Notes: generated by a model from the sequence alone, not told the origin. A stretch of DNA of 64,000 bases from Sphingomonadales bacterium (GCA_011088215.1 JAALKD010000007.1:1-64000), one strand, 5' to 3'. Numbered from the stretch's first letter, positions 46,816 to 56,860 are shown. Translations and numbers: made by a program.

Positions 46816-46945
46816 CCAAGCGTTAGGGCTTCTGGAAGAAACTGGCAAACAGCGGATTCGATGAAAAATTGTTCAAATATTCCATGTGAACAAGGCTTCG
46901 GTGGTCCAAAATCAGGCAATTTTTTGTAAAAAGGTGTAACAAACC

Positions 46946-47425
46946 ATGAGTGGCTATGACTTTAACGACCCTAAATTTTTGTTTCTCGACATTTTGTCGC
47001 TGGTAGAAAGGCTTCACCGAAGATTGCTGGATGTATTGAAAAATCATCTGGAGCAGATCGGTCGCAACGATCTAAACCCGCTACAGGCCTTGCTGTTACA
47101 CAACATCGGCGAGAATGAAATGACAGCGGGTGAGCTGAAAACCAGGGGCTATTACCAGGGCTCTAACGTTTCCTACAACCTCAAGAAGCTTGTCGAAATG
47201 GGCTACTTGCGGCATGAACGCTCAGATTATGATCGCAGGGCTGTCCGCATTTCTCTGACCGATATGGGTTATGAAATTCGGGATTTGATCGACCAATTGT
47301 ATGTTCAGCATATGCAAGAACTGATGCGCGATGACCTGATTTCCCACGATGAACTGAAACATCTCCGTAAAAACCTGCGCAACCTAGAACGATTCTGGTC
47401 CGATAAAATTCACTTCGGTCTATAA
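46946..47425 (+). CDS. ldtR: LdtR-like MarR-family regulator
   Basis: A 159-residue winged-helix regulator. The MarR core is visible: NPLQALLLHNIGENEMTAGE, TRGYYQGSNVSYNLKKLVEM (recognition helix), and the wing YLRHERSDYDRRAVRISLT. The N-terminal helices and length match the alphaproteobacterial LdtR family, which controls an L,D-transpeptidase and stress genes in relatives. The placement between hemB (divergent) and hemA suggests possible local control, which is inference. Confidence 0.82.
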   Translation: MSGYDFNDPKFLFLDILSLVERLHRRLLDVLKNHLEQIGRNDLNPLQALLLHNIGENEMTAGELKTRGYYQGSNVSYNLKKLVEMGYLRHERSDYDRRAVRISLTDMGYEIRDLIDQLYVQHMQELMRDDLISHDELKHLRKNLRNLERFWSDKIHFGL

Positions 47426-47628
47426 TATATCGGCAGACCTCGTTCCAGTAATTGGCGTTTTAGATATCTAAAATCGAAAATTTTTGGTTCCGTTAAGCAA
47501 CATTTAGTATAAATATTTGACTCTGTTAGCGTGAAAATTGACCTGCGACAATTTCGTGGCTGGACGAAACATATAGTTTTAGGCTAGCTAGCGACGCGCA
47601 GCGCCCTTATATTAGGGTAAGACGCAAA

Positions 47629-47648
47629 TGATTAAGGCCAATTAATCA
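47629..47648. promoter_or_regulatory. Inverted repeat just upstream of hemA
   Basis: TGATTAA (47629-47635) and TTAATCA (47642-47648) form 7-base perfect arms around GGCCAA. The site ends 12 bases before the hemA ATG, where bound protein would block transcription or translation initiation. It does not fit the FNR consensus TTGAT-N4-ATCAA. The 47426-47628 part of the spacer holds no gene. Confidence 0.5.
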
Positions 47649-47660
47649 ACGGACTGTCAG

Positions 47661-48878
47661 ATGGACTATGAAAAGATTTTTGCTGAAGCGATAGACGCGA
47701 TCCATGACGAGGGTCGATACCGTGTGTTCGCTGACATTACGCGTGATCGTGGTAGTTTTCCGCGCGCGGAGCGCCATGATGCCGGTGACAATGCAAAATC
47801 AATTACGGTTTGGTGCAGTAATGATTATCTTGGAATGGGCCAACATCCTGACGTTTTAGGAGCAATGCATAAGGCGCTGGGTGAAACCGGCGCTGGCGCT
47901 GGTGGCACACGCAACATCGCAGGCAATAACCATTACCATGTATTGCTGGAACGCGAATTGGCTGACTTGCACGGCAAAGAAGCGTCACTTTTGTTTACTT
48001 CTGGCTATATTTCCAACGAAGCAACCTTATCGACGGTGGCGAAATTGTTACCGAATTGTATTGTCTTTTCTGATGAGCTAAACCATGCCTCAATGATTCA
48101 GGGCATTCGCAATAGCGGTGCGAGAAAATTTATATTCCGCCACAATGATGTTGACCATCTTGAAGAGTTGCTAAAAACAGTTGATCCGGCTGCACCTAAA
48201 ATTATTGCTTTCGAATCGGTTTATTCAATGGACGGCGATATCGCGCCTATCAAACAGATTTGTGACCTGGCAGACAAATACGGCGCCATGACCTATCTGG
48301 ATGAAGTGCATGCCGTTGGCATGTATGGTCAAGAAGGGGCGGGCGTTGCTCAACGCGACGGCGTTGCGGAGCGAATTACAATTATTGAAGGCACTCTCGG
48401 TAAGGCGTTCGGTGTAATGGGTGGTTATATCGCGTCATCAAAGGCGCTTGTAGATGTGGTGCGCAGTTATGCGTCAGGCTTTATTTTTACAACTGCGCTT
48501 AGCCCAGTACTGGCCGCTGGTGTTTTGGCCAGTGTGCGTCATTTACGCAAAAGCGATATAGAGCGAACAGCACAGCAAACCCGTGCCAAAGACCTGAAAG
48601 GTCGAATGAAAGAGGCTGGCTTGCCGGTTATGGACTCAGTAAGCCATATTGTGCCGCTGTTTATCGGTGACCCAGTCTTGTGCAAACAGGTGTCTGATAT
48701 TCTGTTGAATGAGTTCGGCATTTACGTTCAACCAATCAACTATCCAACAGTTCCCAAAGGAACAGAGCGGCTTCGTTTTACACCGGGGCCACTTCACGAT
48801 GACAAGGCAATGGATGCATTGCTTGACGCATTGTCCATCGTTTGGGCACGTCTTAATTTGGCGCGCTCCGCAGCCTAA
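47661..48878 (+). CDS. hemA: 5-aminolevulinate synthase
   Basis: PLP enzyme of 405 residues making 5-aminolevulinate from glycine and succinyl-CoA (Shemin pathway), the first step of heme synthesis in alphaproteobacteria. Motifs are [67 protein letters not shown], and the PLP lysine in [14 protein letters not shown]. It follows a MarR-type regulator gene and an inverted repeat, so the expression may be controlled. A small gene follows within 10 bases. Confidence 0.97.
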   Translation: MDYEKIFAEAIDAIHDEGRYRVFADITRDRGSFPRAERHDAGDNAKSITVWCSNDYLGMGQHPDVLGAMHKALGETGAGAGGTRNIAGNNHYHVLLERELADLHGKEASLLFTSGYISNEATLSTVAKLLPNCIVFSDELNHASMIQGIRNSGARKFIFRHNDVDHLEELLKTVDPAAPKIIAFESVYSMDGDIAPIKQICDLADKYGAMTYLDEVHAVGMYGQEGAGVAQRDGVAERITIIEGTLGKAFGVMGGYIASSKALVDVVRSYASGFIFTTALSPVLAAGVLASVRHLRKSDIERTAQQTRAKDLKGRMKEAGLPVMDSVSHIVPLFIGDPVLCKQVSDILLNEFGIYVQPINYPTVPKGTERLRFTPGPLHDDKAMDALLDALSIVWARLNLARSAA

Positions 48879-48887
48879 GGCAACTGG

Positions 48888-49103
48888 ATGGCTGCTCCCC
48901 GCAATATTATCATCGAATTCACGCCGGTTGGAAATTCGGTAAAGGTTTCCGCCATATGCGAAGATAGCGGCCGGAAGGTCTCTATCGTTGGTGATAGAAA
49001 TGCAGGGAAAACCGAACTTGAGATGCTGGCTGTTCGTAAGCTAAAATATGTGATGGCAAAAGACGAAAAAGCTGAACCCACCCGTCGGGGTTTCGAGGTT
49101 TAG
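48888..49103 (+). CDS. Small conserved-looking protein after hemA (possibly DUF6898)
   Basis: A 71-residue protein starting 10 bases after hemA. The sequence is a compact beta-rich fold (RNIIIEFTPVGNSVKVSAIC, then GRKVSIVGDRNAGKTELEML) with a charged tail. It has no signal or membrane segment. I think it resembles the alphaproteobacterial DUF6898 family, but this is from memory. A shared operon with hemA is likely from spacing; the function is unknown. Confidence 0.65.
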   Translation: MAAPRNIIIEFTPVGNSVKVSAICEDSGRKVSIVGDRNAGKTELEMLAVRKLKYVMAKDEKAEPTRRGFEV

Positions 49104-49282
49104 TTCGCATAATTTATCTATATTTCGTCTAAAACACAAACTTCCAATACAATATATTGAATTTTTTGACGAACCCCACTTGGGTTGCCATAGCGAATAT
49201 GATAAGACCAACTTCGCATTTTAACAGTGCAGCTCAATGTCATATTTTTTAGCTGCACTAGCGGAATATTCAGGGGACTCTA

Positions 49283-49723
49283 TTGTCAAAAAAAACCATT
49301 GCAATTGCCTGTGATCATGGTGGATTTGAGTTAAAAGAATTACTCAAAGCAGAACTGCTTAAAAAGGGGTTTGAGCCAATTGATTTGGGAACTAACAGCA
49401 CTGATTCTGTTGATTATCCTGAATATGGCCAGTTGATGGGTGCTACCATTGCGGCGGGCGAGGCGGCGTTCGGCGTTTTGATCTGCGGTAGCGGTATCGG
49501 TATTTCCATTGCCGCCAACAGAAATCCGGCTGTGCGCGCAGCGGTTTGCCATTCTGGGCTGACGGCCAAGTTGGCGCGTCAACACAACAACGCAAACGTG
49601 CTTGCACTGGGCGCGCGATTGATAGGGGTTGAAACGGCGCTGGATTGCCTAGAACAATTTTTAACAACAGACTTTGAGGGTGGTGGCCGGCATCAACGGC
49701 GGGTTGATCAACTTGGCCACTAG
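49283..49723 (+). CDS. rpiB: Ribose-5-phosphate isomerase B
   Basis: A 146-residue isomerase of the RpiB/LacAB family interconverting ribose 5-phosphate and ribulose 5-phosphate. Motifs are IACDHGGFELKE near the start, the active-site Cys in GVLICGSGIGISIAANR, and CHSGLTAKLARQHNNANVLA. The start is TTG (49283) with AGGGGAC upstream. It is 30 bases before glyA, the standard alphaproteobacterial arrangement. The 179-base upstream spacer holds the promoter. Confidence 0.95.
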   Translation: MSKKTIAIACDHGGFELKELLKAELLKKGFEPIDLGTNSTDSVDYPEYGQLMGATIAAGEAAFGVLICGSGIGISIAANRNPAVRAAVCHSGLTAKLARQHNNANVLALGARLIGVETALDCLEQFLTTDFEGGGRHQRRVDQLGH

Positions 49724-49753
49724 GGACCAACTTTATTTCACGGAAACAAGTTT

Positions 49754-51040
49754 ATGAGTGACTATACGCACACGGGGTTTTTTACTGCAGGCCTGGCTGA
49801 CACCGACTCGGACCTTAAACAGTCTTTAGACGGTGAGTTGGCGCGCCAACAAAATCAAATTGAACTGATTGCGTCGGAAAATATCGTCAGCAAGGCGGTG
49901 TTGGAAGCTCAAGGCTCTGTTTTGACTAACAAATATGCCGAAGGGTACCCGGGCCGCCGCTATTATCAGGGCTGCCATCATGTGGATATAGGAGAAAGCT
50001 TAGCAATAGAGCGGGCGAAAAAACTGTTCAATGCGGGCTATGTCAACGTGCAACCGCATTCAGGAGCACAGGCCAACGGCGCAGTGATGCTGGCCTTAAC
50101 TAAGCCCGGCGATACCATCATGGGCATGTCATTGGACGCAGGCGGTCATTTGACGCATGGAGCCCCTCCAGCGCTGTCGGGTAAATGGTATAATGCCGTT
50201 CAATACGGTGTTCGGCGCGAAGACGCTTTGATTGATTTTGATCAGGTTGCAGCTCTTGCAAACGAACATAAGCCAAGTCTGATTATCGCTGGCGGTTCCG
50301 CATATCCTCGCGCTATTGATTTTGCCAAATTCAGGGACATCGCAGCATCAATTGGTGCAATTTTTCTTGTCGATATGGCCCATTTCGCCGGTTTGGTAGC
50401 TGGCGGTGTTCACGACAACCCGCTTGACTACGCAGATGTGGTGACCACCACAACTCATAAAACCCTGCGCGGCCCTCGTGGCGGCATGGTGCTAACCAAT
50501 AACGAAGCGATTGCGAAAAAAATCAATTCGGCAGTTTTCCCTGGTCTGCAGGGTGGGCCGTTGATGCATGTAATTGCAGCTAAAGCTGTTGCATTCGGAG
50601 AAGCATTAAAGCCAGAGTTTAGAGATTATTCTGCGCAAGTTGTAGCAAACGCAAAAGCGCTTGCTGCTCGGTTGCTTGCTAACGGATTCGATATCGTCTC
50701 GGGTGGAACTGATACCCATGTGGTACTCGTTGACCTTCGGCCAAAAGCCATTACCGGAAAAGCTGCTGATGAAGCGTTGGAGCGGGCCTTTATGACATGT
50801 AACAAAAACGGCGTACCGTTTGACCCGGAAAAACCGTTTGTAACATCGGGTATTCGTCTTGGCACTCCGGCTGGTACTACACGGGGTTTCGGTACGCGAG
50901 AATTCGAACAAATCGCTGACATGATAACTACGGTGATAGATGGCCTAGCGGCGAATCCGGAGGATAATTCTACTACCGAAAGTGCAGTTCGAACCAAGGT
51001 TGATGAACTTTGTACAAGGTTCCCCATTTACGAGGGCTAA
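49754..51040 (+). CDS. glyA: Serine hydroxymethyltransferase
   Basis: PLP-dependent enzyme of 428 residues converting serine to glycine and charging tetrahydrofolate. Motifs are [56 protein letters not shown], and the PLP lysine in [17 protein letters not shown]. Its glycine could also feed hemA. It is part of the rpiB-glyA-nrdR-rib series. The start is ATG. Confidence 0.97.
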   Translation: MSDYTHTGFFTAGLADTDSDLKQSLDGELARQQNQIELIASENIVSKAVLEAQGSVLTNKYAEGYPGRRYYQGCHHVDIGESLAIERAKKLFNAGYVNVQPHSGAQANGAVMLALTKPGDTIMGMSLDAGGHLTHGAPPALSGKWYNAVQYGVRREDALIDFDQVAALANEHKPSLIIAGGSAYPRAIDFAKFRDIAASIGAIFLVDMAHFAGLVAGGVHDNPLDYADVVTTTTHKTLRGPRGGMVLTNNEAIAKKINSAVFPGLQGGPLMHVIAAKAVAFGEALKPEFRDYSAQVVANAKALAARLLANGFDIVSGGTDTHVVLVDLRPKAITGKAADEALERAFMTCNKNGVPFDPEKPFVTSGIRLGTPAGTTRGFGTREFEQIADMITTVIDGLAANPEDNSTTESAVRTKVDELCTRFPIYEG

Positions 51041-51114
51041 GCTTCTCGTTACATATATGTTCGAAAAACTACTGAGCGTAACACCATATTTGGGAATAAG
51101 GGGGCTAACCGCCA

Positions 51115-51588
51115 ATGCGTTGTCCGTTTTGTCAGAACGAAGATACACAGGTAAAAGACAGTAGACCGTCGGAAGATAAGGCCGCTATTCGCCGTCGCCG
51201 CTATTGCCCCGCGTGCGGGGCCCGCTTCACTACATTTGAACGCGTGCAATTGCGCGAATTGACAGTTGTTAAGAAAAACGGCCGTAAAGTGCCGTTTGAA
51301 CGTAACAAACTGGAACGTTCTTTAGATATTGCACTACGAAAACGCCCAGTGGACCCTGAACAAGTTGAGCGCATGGTCAATGGTATTGTTCGCCGACTAG
51401 AATCAATGGGCGAAAGCGAAGTGCAGTCAGATGTTGTCGGCCGACTGATGATGGAAGGCCTTGAAAGCTTGGATCAGGTGGCTTACGTGCGATACGCATC
51501 AGTATACCGGAACTTCCGTGAGGCCTCTGATTTTAAAAAATTTCTTGGCAAGATGAGCGGCCCAGAAGAAGATTATTCGGAGGACTGA
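51115..51588 (+). CDS. nrdR: Transcriptional repressor NrdR
   Basis: ATP/dATP-sensing repressor of ribonucleotide reductase genes, 157 residues. The N-terminal zinc ribbon [19 protein letters not shown] and then [15 protein letters not shown] gives four Cys ligands, and an ATP-cone follows ([20 protein letters not shown]). This order before ribD is typical. It ends one base before the ribD start region. Confidence 0.97.
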   Translation: MRCPFCQNEDTQVKDSRPSEDKAAIRRRRYCPACGARFTTFERVQLRELTVVKKNGRKVPFERNKLERSLDIALRKRPVDPEQVERMVNGIVRRLESMGESEVQSDVVGRLMMEGLESLDQVAYVRYASVYRNFREASDFKKFLGKMSGPEEDYSED

Positions 51589-51589
51589 T

Positions 51590-52684
51590 TTGCCGGGTGT
51601 CCACCTCAGCGACGAAAAGTGGATGCGTGTTGCCATTGGTTTAGCTCGGCGAGGGCTAGGGCAGGTTGCCCCCAATCCCGCGGTTGGCTGTGTGCTGGTG
51701 AAAGACGATACAGTTGTTGGGCGTGGCTGGACCCAGCCCGGTGGTCGTCCGCACGCGGAAACCGAAGCCTTAGGCGCGGCAGGCTCCGCAGCCAACGGAG
51801 CGACAGCCTACGTAAGCCTAGAGCCCTGTTCACACACCACAAAAACCCCGCCATGCGCGGACGCATTGATTAAAGCGGGTGTTGTTCGGGTTGTTTTGGC
51901 GGCTACAGATCCTGACCCACGCGTGTCGGGGCAGGGCATTGCCAAACTAGAATCCGCAGGTATTGAGGTACTCAAATCTGTTCTAGATCCGGAAGCAAGT
52001 GAGCTTAACGCAGGGTTTTTTAAACGAGTAGTAAAGGGCCAGCCCTGCTTTACCTTGAAAACAGCCGCTACACTTGATGGAAAAATAGCGCTGGCAAACG
52101 GCGATAGCAAATGGATTACCGGTGAAAGGGCACGATCTTTCGGTCATTTAATGCGCGCAGAACATGATGCTATTCTGGTAGGTGTAAACACAGTAATAGC
52201 TGACAATCCCAGCCTTACATGCCGCATTCACGGATTAGAGCACCGCAGCCCGGTTCGCATTATCCTTGATAGCCATCTTCGAATCCGCGTGGACGCGACT
52301 GTTATGATGAGCCGTCCCGGTGCGCCACGGACGATTATTGTGACAAATGCGAACTCTGACAAGACGAGGTTCACCAATTGCAATGTCGAATTTATCAATG
52401 TGGAAACACCTCATGATTTGAAGGCAGTAGCCAAGGCACTCGGCGACACGGGAATTACTTCAGTATTGGTGGAAGGCGGAGCCAAAGTGGCAGCAAGTTT
52501 TGTTTCTGCGGGCCTGGTGGACAATCTTTGTGTTTTTTCATCAGGAAAGCTTATTGGAAACAGCGGCTTAAACGCCGTCGGCGATCTAAACCTTGCCGCG
52601 TTGCCAGATGCGCCCCATTTCACACCTAAAGGTATTCGCCGGCTGGGCCCGGATATGCTTGCAACCTATCGAAAGGCAGAGTAA
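51590..52684 (+). CDS. ribD: Bifunctional riboflavin deaminase/reductase RibD
   Basis: A 364-residue two-domain enzyme for the second and third steps of riboflavin synthesis. The deaminase zinc site is in RPHAETEALGAAGSA and SLEPCSHTTKTPPCADALI. The reductase domain shows TLKTAATLDGKIALANGDSK, GVNTVIADNPSLTCR and SVLVEGGAKVAASF. The start is TTG (51590): a CGGAGGA site five bases upstream supports it over the ATG at 51623. ribE follows 9 bases later. Confidence 0.95.
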   Translation: MPGVHLSDEKWMRVAIGLARRGLGQVAPNPAVGCVLVKDDTVVGRGWTQPGGRPHAETEALGAAGSAANGATAYVSLEPCSHTTKTPPCADALIKAGVVRVVLAATDPDPRVSGQGIAKLESAGIEVLKSVLDPEASELNAGFFKRVVKGQPCFTLKTAATLDGKIALANGDSKWITGERARSFGHLMRAEHDAILVGVNTVIADNPSLTCRIHGLEHRSPVRIILDSHLRIRVDATVMMSRPGAPRTIIVTNANSDKTRFTNCNVEFINVETPHDLKAVAKALGDTGITSVLVEGGAKVAASFVSAGLVDNLCVFSSGKLIGNSGLNAVGDLNLAALPDAPHFTPKGIRRLGPDMLATYRKAE

Positions 52685-52693
52685 CTGAAAGCC

Positions 52694-53293
52694 ATGTTTA
52701 CGGGTATTATTACAGATGTCGGACAGGTTACCGCAGTAACCGGCTCCGGTGACAAAGTCGTTACGTTTCATACAGCGTATGACTTATCATCGGTTGATAT
52801 AGGTGCGTCTATCGCTTGCGCCGGTGTTTGCCTGACGGTTGTGGACAAAAACGACAGCGAATTTTCTGTTGATGTCACACAGGAAACCTTCAGCGTTACC
52901 AGTTTGGAAGACTGGGCTGTGGGCACAGAGGTCAATCTGGAAAGATCACTGAAAATCGGAGATGAGCTGGGCGGTCATATTGTAACTGGCCATGTAGATT
53001 GCGTGGGAACAATTTCGCGTTTTGAAACAATTGATGATTCTGTTGCAATGGACGTTCTTGTGCCATCGAATTTTGGACATTTGGTTGCCCAAAAGGGTAG
53101 CATAACAATCGACGGCGCGTCCCTGACCGTTAATGCTGTAAACGACATTGAAAGCGGCACCGAGCTTTCAATCAATTTGATACCGCATACTCAAGCTGTG
53201 ACCAGCTTCAGAAACAATCACAGCGGTGACAAGGTAAACGTTGAATTCGATATTCTGGCGCGCTATGTGGCACGCCTGCAGACAAAGAGTTAA
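52694..53293 (+). CDS. ribE: Riboflavin synthase (alpha chain)
   Basis: A 199-residue enzyme dismutating two lumazines to riboflavin. It has two lumazine-binding repeats. The first starts MFTGIITDVGQVTAVTGSGD and holds SIACAGVCLTVVD. The second holds GHIVTGHVDCVGTISRFE and ITIDGASLTVNAV. It sits between ribD and ribB as is usual in alphaproteobacteria. The symbol ribC is used for this gene in some systems. Confidence 0.96.
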   Translation: MFTGIITDVGQVTAVTGSGDKVVTFHTAYDLSSVDIGASIACAGVCLTVVDKNDSEFSVDVTQETFSVTSLEDWAVGTEVNLERSLKIGDELGGHIVTGHVDCVGTISRFETIDDSVAMDVLVPSNFGHLVAQKGSITIDGASLTVNAVNDIESGTELSINLIPHTQAVTSFRNNHSGDKVNVEFDILARYVARLQTKS

Positions 53294-53295
53294 GT

Positions 53296-54399
53296 ATGCC
53301 TCACAAATTTCTGTCCCCAATTGAGGACGTTATCGAAGACGCCCGTAACGGGCGCATGTTTATCCTTGTTGACGATGAAGACCGTGAAAACGAGGGTGAT
53401 CTTATTATTCCCGCCCAAATGGCAACGCCCGACGCAATCAATTTCATGGCGAAATTTGGTCGAGGCTTAATTTGTCTTCCCCTTAGTCGCCGGCGGGTAG
53501 AGGAACTGGAATTGCCGTTGATGAGTACTAATAATCAGGCTCGTCACCAAACGGCATTCACGGTGGCGATCGAAGCAAAAGTCGGTGTGACCACCGGTAT
53601 TTCTGCGGCAGACCGCGCACGAACTGTGGCGGTTGCGATTGATGCATCCAAGGGTAAGCATGATTTGGCTACACCCGGACATGTATTTCCATTGGTTGCG
53701 CGCGACGGCGGCGTGCTTGTTCGGGCTGGCCATACCGAAGCTGCAGTTGATATTTCGCGGCTGGCTGGATTGAACCCGTCTGCTGTTATTTGCGAAATTA
53801 TGAACGAAGACGGTACCATGGCGCGCCTGCCTGATTTGGTTGAATTCGCCAAAGAACACGAATTAAAAGTTGCTACAATCCGCGACCTGATTGCCTATCG
53901 GCTCAAAAATGACGCGCTGGTTGAGCGGGTTCGGGAAAACACCATAGTACGCCAGAGCGGTTGCGAGTGGAAAGTATCCATATACCAATCAACCGCAGAT
54001 CAAAGAGAGACTGTTGCCCTATCATACGGTGATATTAAGCCGAATAATCCTGTAGCGGTACGGATGCATTCGCTCAATCCGTTCGAGGACATCCTTGGCA
54101 TGGACCACCCAAAAACCGGCCAATTGCAAAGGGCCTTATCCTCAATTGAGGACGAGGGGGCCGGCGTGGTAGTTTTGTTTCCGGGCCTCGTTGGCATGCG
54201 ACCGTCAAAAGTTGCTGAGGAAGCTGCGAAACCAAAAGGACCCGGGACATTGCGAGACTATGGAATCGGGGCACAAATTCTTCGGGACTTAGGTGTGCGG
54301 CACATGATTTTGCTGACAAATTCACCCAGTCACATTGTAGGGCTTGAAGGATACGGCCTAGACGTTGTAGAACAGCGCGAAATTCCGGGCCAGACGTAA
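53296..54399 (+). CDS. ribB: DHBP synthase with degenerate GTP cyclohydrolase II domain (RibB/RibBX type)
   Basis: A 367-residue protein annotated by length as RibBA. The N-terminal domain is intact: [17 protein letters not shown] (acidic metal site), [19 protein letters not shown] and [12 protein letters not shown]. It should make 3,4-dihydroxy-2-butanone 4-phosphate. The C-terminal part aligns with GTP cyclohydrolase II, but the zinc-binding cysteine motif (Cys, then CDCG) is absent. In its place is [18 protein letters not shown], followed by [11 protein letters not shown]. That domain is thus unlikely to open GTP, and a separate RibA is needed elsewhere. Such RibBX proteins are known in proteobacteria. 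Confidence 0.9.
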   Translation: MPHKFLSPIEDVIEDARNGRMFILVDDEDRENEGDLIIPAQMATPDAINFMAKFGRGLICLPLSRRRVEELELPLMSTNNQARHQTAFTVAIEAKVGVTTGISAADRARTVAVAIDASKGKHDLATPGHVFPLVARDGGVLVRAGHTEAAVDISRLAGLNPSAVICEIMNEDGTMARLPDLVEFAKEHELKVATIRDLIAYRLKNDALVERVRENTIVRQSGCEWKVSIYQSTADQRETVALSYGDIKPNNPVAVRMHSLNPFEDILGMDHPKTGQLQRALSSIEDEGAGVVVLFPGLVGMRPSKVAEEAAKPKGPGTLRDYGIGAQILRDLGVRHMILLTNSPSHIVGLEGYGLDVVEQREIPGQT

Positions 54400-54438
54400 A
54401 ATCTGAGCAACTATACAGACTTTTTGACTGGAGCCACG

Positions 54439-54882
54439 ATGGCCAAACCACATTTTTTGATCGTTGAAGCGCGATTCTATGCGGACCTTGCAGACGAACT
54501 TGTTGCCGGAGCTGTTGAAGCTATTGAGGCAGCTGGTGGCACCTGGGACCGTATTGAAGTGCCCGGCGCGCTGGAAATTCCAGCGGCGATTTCAATTGCT
54601 GATGCAGGTGAAAACAAGGCCTATGACGGCTATATCGCACTTGGCTGTGTTATTCGCGGTGAAACCAGTCACTATGACTATGTTTGCGGAGAATCAGCTC
54701 GTGCCCTGCAAGACTTGGGGGTGAACTCTCTGCTTGCTGTTGGCAACGGAATTCTAACCGTCGAAAACTATGATCAGGCATGGGCGCGGGCCTATCGTAC
54801 TAAGAAAAATAAAGGCGCTGATGCCGCTAACGCCGCTTTACGCATGGCGGAACTAAGAATAGAATTTGGGGTCGATTTCTGA
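54439..54882 (+). CDS. ribH: 6,7-dimethyl-8-ribityllumazine synthase
   Basis: A 147-residue lumazine synthase. An upstream TTG at 54424 is possible, but ATG 54439 is preceded by GGAG at 6 bases and gives [14 protein letters not shown]. The motifs [14 protein letters not shown] and [19 protein letters not shown] (phosphate- and substrate-binding) are clear, as is [17 protein letters not shown]. The next gene, nusB, overlaps by one base (TGATG). Confidence 0.95.
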   Translation: MAKPHFLIVEARFYADLADELVAGAVEAIEAAGGTWDRIEVPGALEIPAAISIADAGENKAYDGYIALGCVIRGETSHYDYVCGESARALQDLGVNSLLAVGNGILTVENYDQAWARAYRTKKNKGADAANAALRMAELRIEFGVDF

Positions 54883-55346
54883 TGGCTAAAGACCGCAAAA
54901 CACCAAAACAGGGCGGCCCAAGAAGCGCAGCCCGTCTGGCAGCAGTGCAGGCTTTTTACCAGCTACTTATGGCTGATGAGCCGGACGTCGATAAAGTTGT
55001 CAGAGAGTATATTGAGCACCGGTTAGGCGCTGAGATAGAGGGTGATCAATATGTAGACGCAGATGCAGCGATGTTTGAAGACATTCTGGAAGGTGCATGG
55101 AATCGCCGAGACGAGTGGCGCGCCAAAATAGCCGGACACTTGAACAAAGACTGGAACATGGGCCGCATCGACAAAATATTGATCGCGGTACTTTCAGCAG
55201 GAAGCTATGAGCTGGCGGCGCGTATCGATGTTCCTACTGCGGTAATTATCAACGAATATGTTGACGTAACTCATGGGTTTTATGAACGCGCAGAGGCGTC
55301 TTTTGTGAATAGTGTTTTGGACAAATTGGCGAAAGAACTGCGCTAG
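54882..55346 (+). CDS. nusB: Transcription antitermination factor NusB
   Basis: A 154-residue all-helical RNA-binding protein acting with NusE on rRNA transcription. Motifs are SAARLAAVQAFYQLLMADEP near the N-terminus, and SAGSYELAARIDVPTAVIIN, then FVNSVLDKLAKELR at the end. It follows ribH by overlap, as in most alphaproteobacteria, and precedes thiL by 33 bases. Confidence 0.95.
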   Translation: MAKDRKTPKQGGPRSAARLAAVQAFYQLLMADEPDVDKVVREYIEHRLGAEIEGDQYVDADAAMFEDILEGAWNRRDEWRAKIAGHLNKDWNMGRIDKILIAVLSAGSYELAARIDVPTAVIINEYVDVTHGFYERAEASFVNSVLDKLAKELR

Positions 55347-55379
55347 AATCAAATATGGCTTGAAAGGTCGGGATAGTTT

Positions 55380-56333
55380 ATGGCCGACGAATTCGATTTG
55401 ATATCGAGGTATTTCAAGCCTTTGGCAGGGCCGGAGGGACTTGGTTTGACCGATGATGCCGCCTGTGTTCCACAAGCAAACGCCGTTGACAGCATTGTGA
55501 CCAAAGATCTGCTGATCGAGGGCATTCATTTTCGCACACAGGACCCGGTCGATTTGATTGCGCGCAAAGCGCTGGCGGTGAATGTTTCGGACTGTGTCGC
55601 CAAAGGCGCAGTACCCTATCTTTACTGGTTGGGCTTGGCGCTACCAAAGCGCACAAACCATACATGGCTCACCAGCTTTTCCTCTGGGCTTGCTGCGGCA
55701 CAACGAGATTTTGGCTGTAGCTTGGCAGGAGGTGATACCACTGCAACCACTGGCCCCGTTGTGATCAGTATTACATTGATGGGGACTATCTCAGCGAAAC
55801 AAATGATACTACGTAGCGGCGCATCTGAAGGCGATGATATCTATGTGAGCGGGACAGTAGGTGATGCCGCATTGGGTTTGTGGTGTCTTGAAAATAACGA
55901 ACTAGATAAGTCCGAGTTGATAACGGCTTATCAACAACCGAGTCCGCCGGTTCTATTTGGCCAGAGGCTGAAAGGGCTCGCCAGTGCGTCGGCAGACATA
56001 TCCGATGGTTTGCTCGCCGACGCGGGGCATATCGCATCGGCTTCTAACGTCGGCATGGCTATTTGGCAGAATAAATTACCCCTGAGTACGCAGGCAGCCG
56101 AGGTTTTACAGTCTAACCCGGATATGTGGTCCTGCATTTGGGCAGGAGGTGATGATTACCAGATAGTTTTCACTGCACCGCCAGCGGCACGAGAAAAAAT
56201 TACAAGCCTGGCCAACGAAACGGGATCACGCATTTCGCTCGTTGGCAAAGTTTCGGCTGGGCAGGGCGTTCAATTACTTGATCGAGCCGGCGAAATTGTG
56301 CAAGTTGCGTCCGGGGGTTACACGCATTTTTAA
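55380..56333 (+). CDS. thiL: Thiamine-monophosphate kinase
   Basis: A 317-residue PurM-like ATP-dependent kinase making thiamine diphosphate. Motifs are LTDDAACVPQANAVDSIVTK, DLLIEGIHFRTQDPVDLIAR, KALAVNVSDCVAKGAVPYLY, the Asp-rich GGDTTATTGPVVISITLMG, and ASADISDGLLADAGHIA. It is the last of the rib-nusB-thiL series. The next ORF starts at its stop. Confidence 0.95.
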   Translation: MADEFDLISRYFKPLAGPEGLGLTDDAACVPQANAVDSIVTKDLLIEGIHFRTQDPVDLIARKALAVNVSDCVAKGAVPYLYWLGLALPKRTNHTWLTSFSSGLAAAQRDFGCSLAGGDTTATTGPVVISITLMGTISAKQMILRSGASEGDDIYVSGTVGDAALGLWCLENNELDKSELITAYQQPSPPVLFGQRLKGLASASADISDGLLADAGHIASASNVGMAIWQNKLPLSTQAAEVLQSNPDMWSCIWAGGDDYQIVFTAPPAAREKITSLANETGSRISLVGKVSAGQGVQLLDRAGEIVQVASGGYTHF

Positions 56334-56350
56334 TGTATGGAAGCCAGTTT

Positions 56351-56860
56351 ATGTCAGAGAACTCTATAGATATTCAAGATGAAGCGGGCGGATCTGCGAA
56401 AGGGCTGCTTGTATTGGGTTTGCTAGGAGGCCTGTTGATCGGTGGCGGACTGGCATATTATTTCCTCAAAGATCAAATCCCGTCGACGGACGGCGATACC
56501 CCTGCAGAACAAAAGCAAGAAGACCTGGAGCCGCTGCAAGCAGTAAGGTTCGAGCGTCTGACAGTTCCAATTTATGTACGTTCCGGCAGCAGGTCCCGGT
56601 ATATTGGAAATTTCTTTATCAATATTGATGTGTTGGTGCGCGGCGATGAAAATTTGATCGCTGTACGCCGATCCGAACCGCAATTGCAGCATGCGTTCAT
56701 TTCAGCCATTAGCAACGGCGACCTGATGCGGGATGGGTCCTCTCAGCAACTAGACCTCGAAAAGACTTCACGCTTGTTAAAAGCCAAAGCCAACGAAGTA
56801 TTAGGCTCCAATGCTATTGCTGATATTTCGATTGTGGAAGCGATGCGAATTCCAAATTAG
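56351..56860 (+). CDS. FliL-family flagellar basal-body-associated protein (probable)
   Basis: A 169-residue protein with a single N-terminal membrane helix (LLVLGLLGGLLIGGGLAYYF, about residues 19-38) and a periplasmic domain resembling FliL: VRFERLTVPIYVRSGSR, SRYIGNFFINIDVLV, and EPQLQHAFISAISNGDL. The ATG at 56351 follows GGAAG; an ATG at 56333 overlapping thiL adds six residues. FliL supports stator function, but no other flagellar gene is nearby, so this could be a lone paralogue. Confidence 0.7.
   Translation: MSENSIDIQDEAGGSAKGLLVLGLLGGLLIGGGLAYYFLKDQIPSTDGDTPAEQKQEDLEPLQAVRFERLTVPIYVRSGSRSRYIGNFFINIDVLVRGDENLIAVRRSEPQLQHAFISAISNGDLMRDGSSQQLDLEKTSRLLKAKANEVLGSNAIADISIVEAMRIPN

Noticed and set aside
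47629-47648. FNR/FnrL box before hemA
   Set aside because: The repeat TGATTAA-N6-TTAATCA has the wrong spacing and lacks the TTGAT-N4-ATCAA core, so I only call it an inverted repeat.
51040-53296. FMN riboswitch upstream of the riboflavin genes
   Set aside because: Gaps between genes here are 1 to 74 bases, too short for an FMN riboswitch, and no conserved RFN element was seen.
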